Positions 14,980 to 15,179 of a DNA stretch of 15,179 bases are shown in pieces. The position numbers were made by a program, and so were the translations under genes. The notes below the pieces were generated by a model. It ran no database searches and had not been told where the DNA came from. It worked only from the letters and a program-made list of their open reading frames with translations. Position 1 is the stretch's first letter; every line of letters begins with the position of its first letter. Source of the stretch: Halobacteriovorax sp. (GTDB lineage: Bacteria; Bdellovibrionota; Bacteriovoracia; Bacteriovoracales; Bacteriovoracaceae); assembly GCA_002686115.1 (NCBI GenBank), contig NZAF01000111.1, positions 1 through 15,179 of the forward strand. The letters are read 5' to 3'.

Positions 14980-14992
14980 CAAGAATTGGCAA
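14964..14992 (-). promoter_or_regulatory. Sigma-70-like promoter of the secretin-like operon
   Basis: On the minus strand, -35 TTGCCA (14992-14987) and -10 TACGAT (14969-14964) are separated by 17 bases: 5/6 and 4/6 matches to consensus. The predicted start is near 14957, about 24 nt before the ATG at 14933. It overlaps the divergent plus-strand promoter, so one polymerase would be expected to block the other. Confidence 0.55.
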
Positions 14993-15074
14993 ACTTAATA
15001 TAGATTTTGACTAGGATTCGTGGTGCAGCATTCTTGTTGACAGTGCGCCAAACGACGCACCTGTCGTTTTTTTT
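14985..15074 (+). ncRNA. Candidate ~90-nt small RNA
   Basis: Defined by a good plus-strand promoter on the left and a good intrinsic terminator on the right, with no ATG-started reading frame between. It lies in the spacer upstream of the secretin-like gene and is transcribed away from it. It does not resemble tRNA, 6S, SRP RNA or tmRNA by eye. The 5' part is AT-rich and likely single-stranded; a TTTTGACTAGGATTCG stretch could be a pairing region. Function unknown. Confidence 0.45.
15039..15074 (+). terminator. Intrinsic terminator (plus strand)
   Basis: GACAGTGCG (15039-15047) pairs with CGCACCTGTC (15056-15065), a 9-bp stem with one bulged C and an 8-base loop, followed after one G by T8 (15067-15074). 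On the minus strand no T-run follows, so it works only for plus-strand transcripts. An overlapping alternative hairpin, AAACGAC (15050-15056) with GTCGTTT (15063-15069), would exclude the first. Confidence 0.75.
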
Positions 15075-15081
15075 ATGAACG

Positions 15082-15179
15082 TTATAAATTACTGTCGACT
15101 AAAGTCATTTTAAAGATCGTTGGTTTACGAGCTTCAATCTGGCCTATGCCAAGCATTGGAAAGTTTCCAAAGTAATTCA
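15082..15179 (-). CDS. Possible 3' end of a minus-strand gene cut by the window edge
   Basis: From the right edge an open frame on the minus strand reads 31 codons to a TAA at 15084-15082. The visible C-terminus includes GNFPMLGIGQIEARKP and ends VDSNL, a protein-like composition. An open stretch of this length is not rare by chance in AT-rich DNA, so this is only suggestive. No family can be assigned. If real, it is the gene upstream of the secretin-like operon. Confidence 0.35.
   Translation of the reverse strand, partial: NYFGNFPMLGIGQIEARKPTIFKMTLVDSNL

Noticed and set aside
1..15179. Transposons, CRISPR arrays, tRNA or rRNA genes
   Set aside because: No transposase-like product, terminal repeats, regularly spaced direct repeats or RNA-gene signatures were seen.

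Overview
The window is AT-rich, Gram-negative bacterial chromosome, densely packed, with all but one confident gene on the minus strand. The mix of a complete-looking Na+-translocating NADH:quinone reductase (Na+-NQR) operon, a Csu-like chaperone-usher pilus cluster and several lineage-specific secreted proteins fits a marine, low-GC member of the Bdellovibrionota (Halobacteriovorax/Bacteriovorax type). That assignment is inferred from general gene content and composition, not from a marker gene, and should be held loosely.

Region 1 (1-5739, minus strand): nqrA-nqrB-nqrC-nqrD-nqrE-nqrF in canonical order, with spacings from a 1-nt overlap to 18 nt. nqrF runs off the left edge. All cofactor-binding motifs I could check are intact: both SGAT flavinylation sites, the four NqrD/NqrE cysteines, and the NqrF 2Fe-2S, FAD and NADH motifs.

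Region 2 (5740-6677): an AT-rich 323-base divergent spacer, then a plus-strand gene for a small exported cysteine-rich protein. Its mature part is five tandem 33-34-residue repeats. I recognise no family. Its stop codon directly abuts the stop codon of the converging pilus operon.

Region 3 (6678-11668, minus strand): a five-gene Csu-like chaperone-usher operon: major pilin, half-length pilin-like protein, chaperone, usher, and two-domain tip adhesin. A strong match to a sigma-54 promoter lies just upstream of the major pilin, with a perfect dyad about 105 bp further upstream that could bind an NtrC-type activator. A perfect 12-bp inverted repeat sits between the first two genes and holds the likely start codon and ribosome-binding site of the second gene in its loop.

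Region 4 (11711-14933, minus strand): three tightly linked genes for exported proteins. The first has features of an outer-membrane secretin; the other two are unrecognised. A sigma-70-like promoter precedes them.

Region 5 (14934-15179): the promoter of region 4 overlaps a divergent plus-strand sigma-70-like promoter. About 55 bases beyond that plus-strand start is a good intrinsic terminator, outlining a candidate small RNA of about 90 nt with no ATG ORF. The last about 98 bases may be the 3' end of another minus-strand gene.

The items most likely to be new are the repeat protein, the hairpin-caged start of the half-length pilin, the sigma-54 control of an archaic pilus, the candidate small RNA, and the secretin-like three-gene operon.
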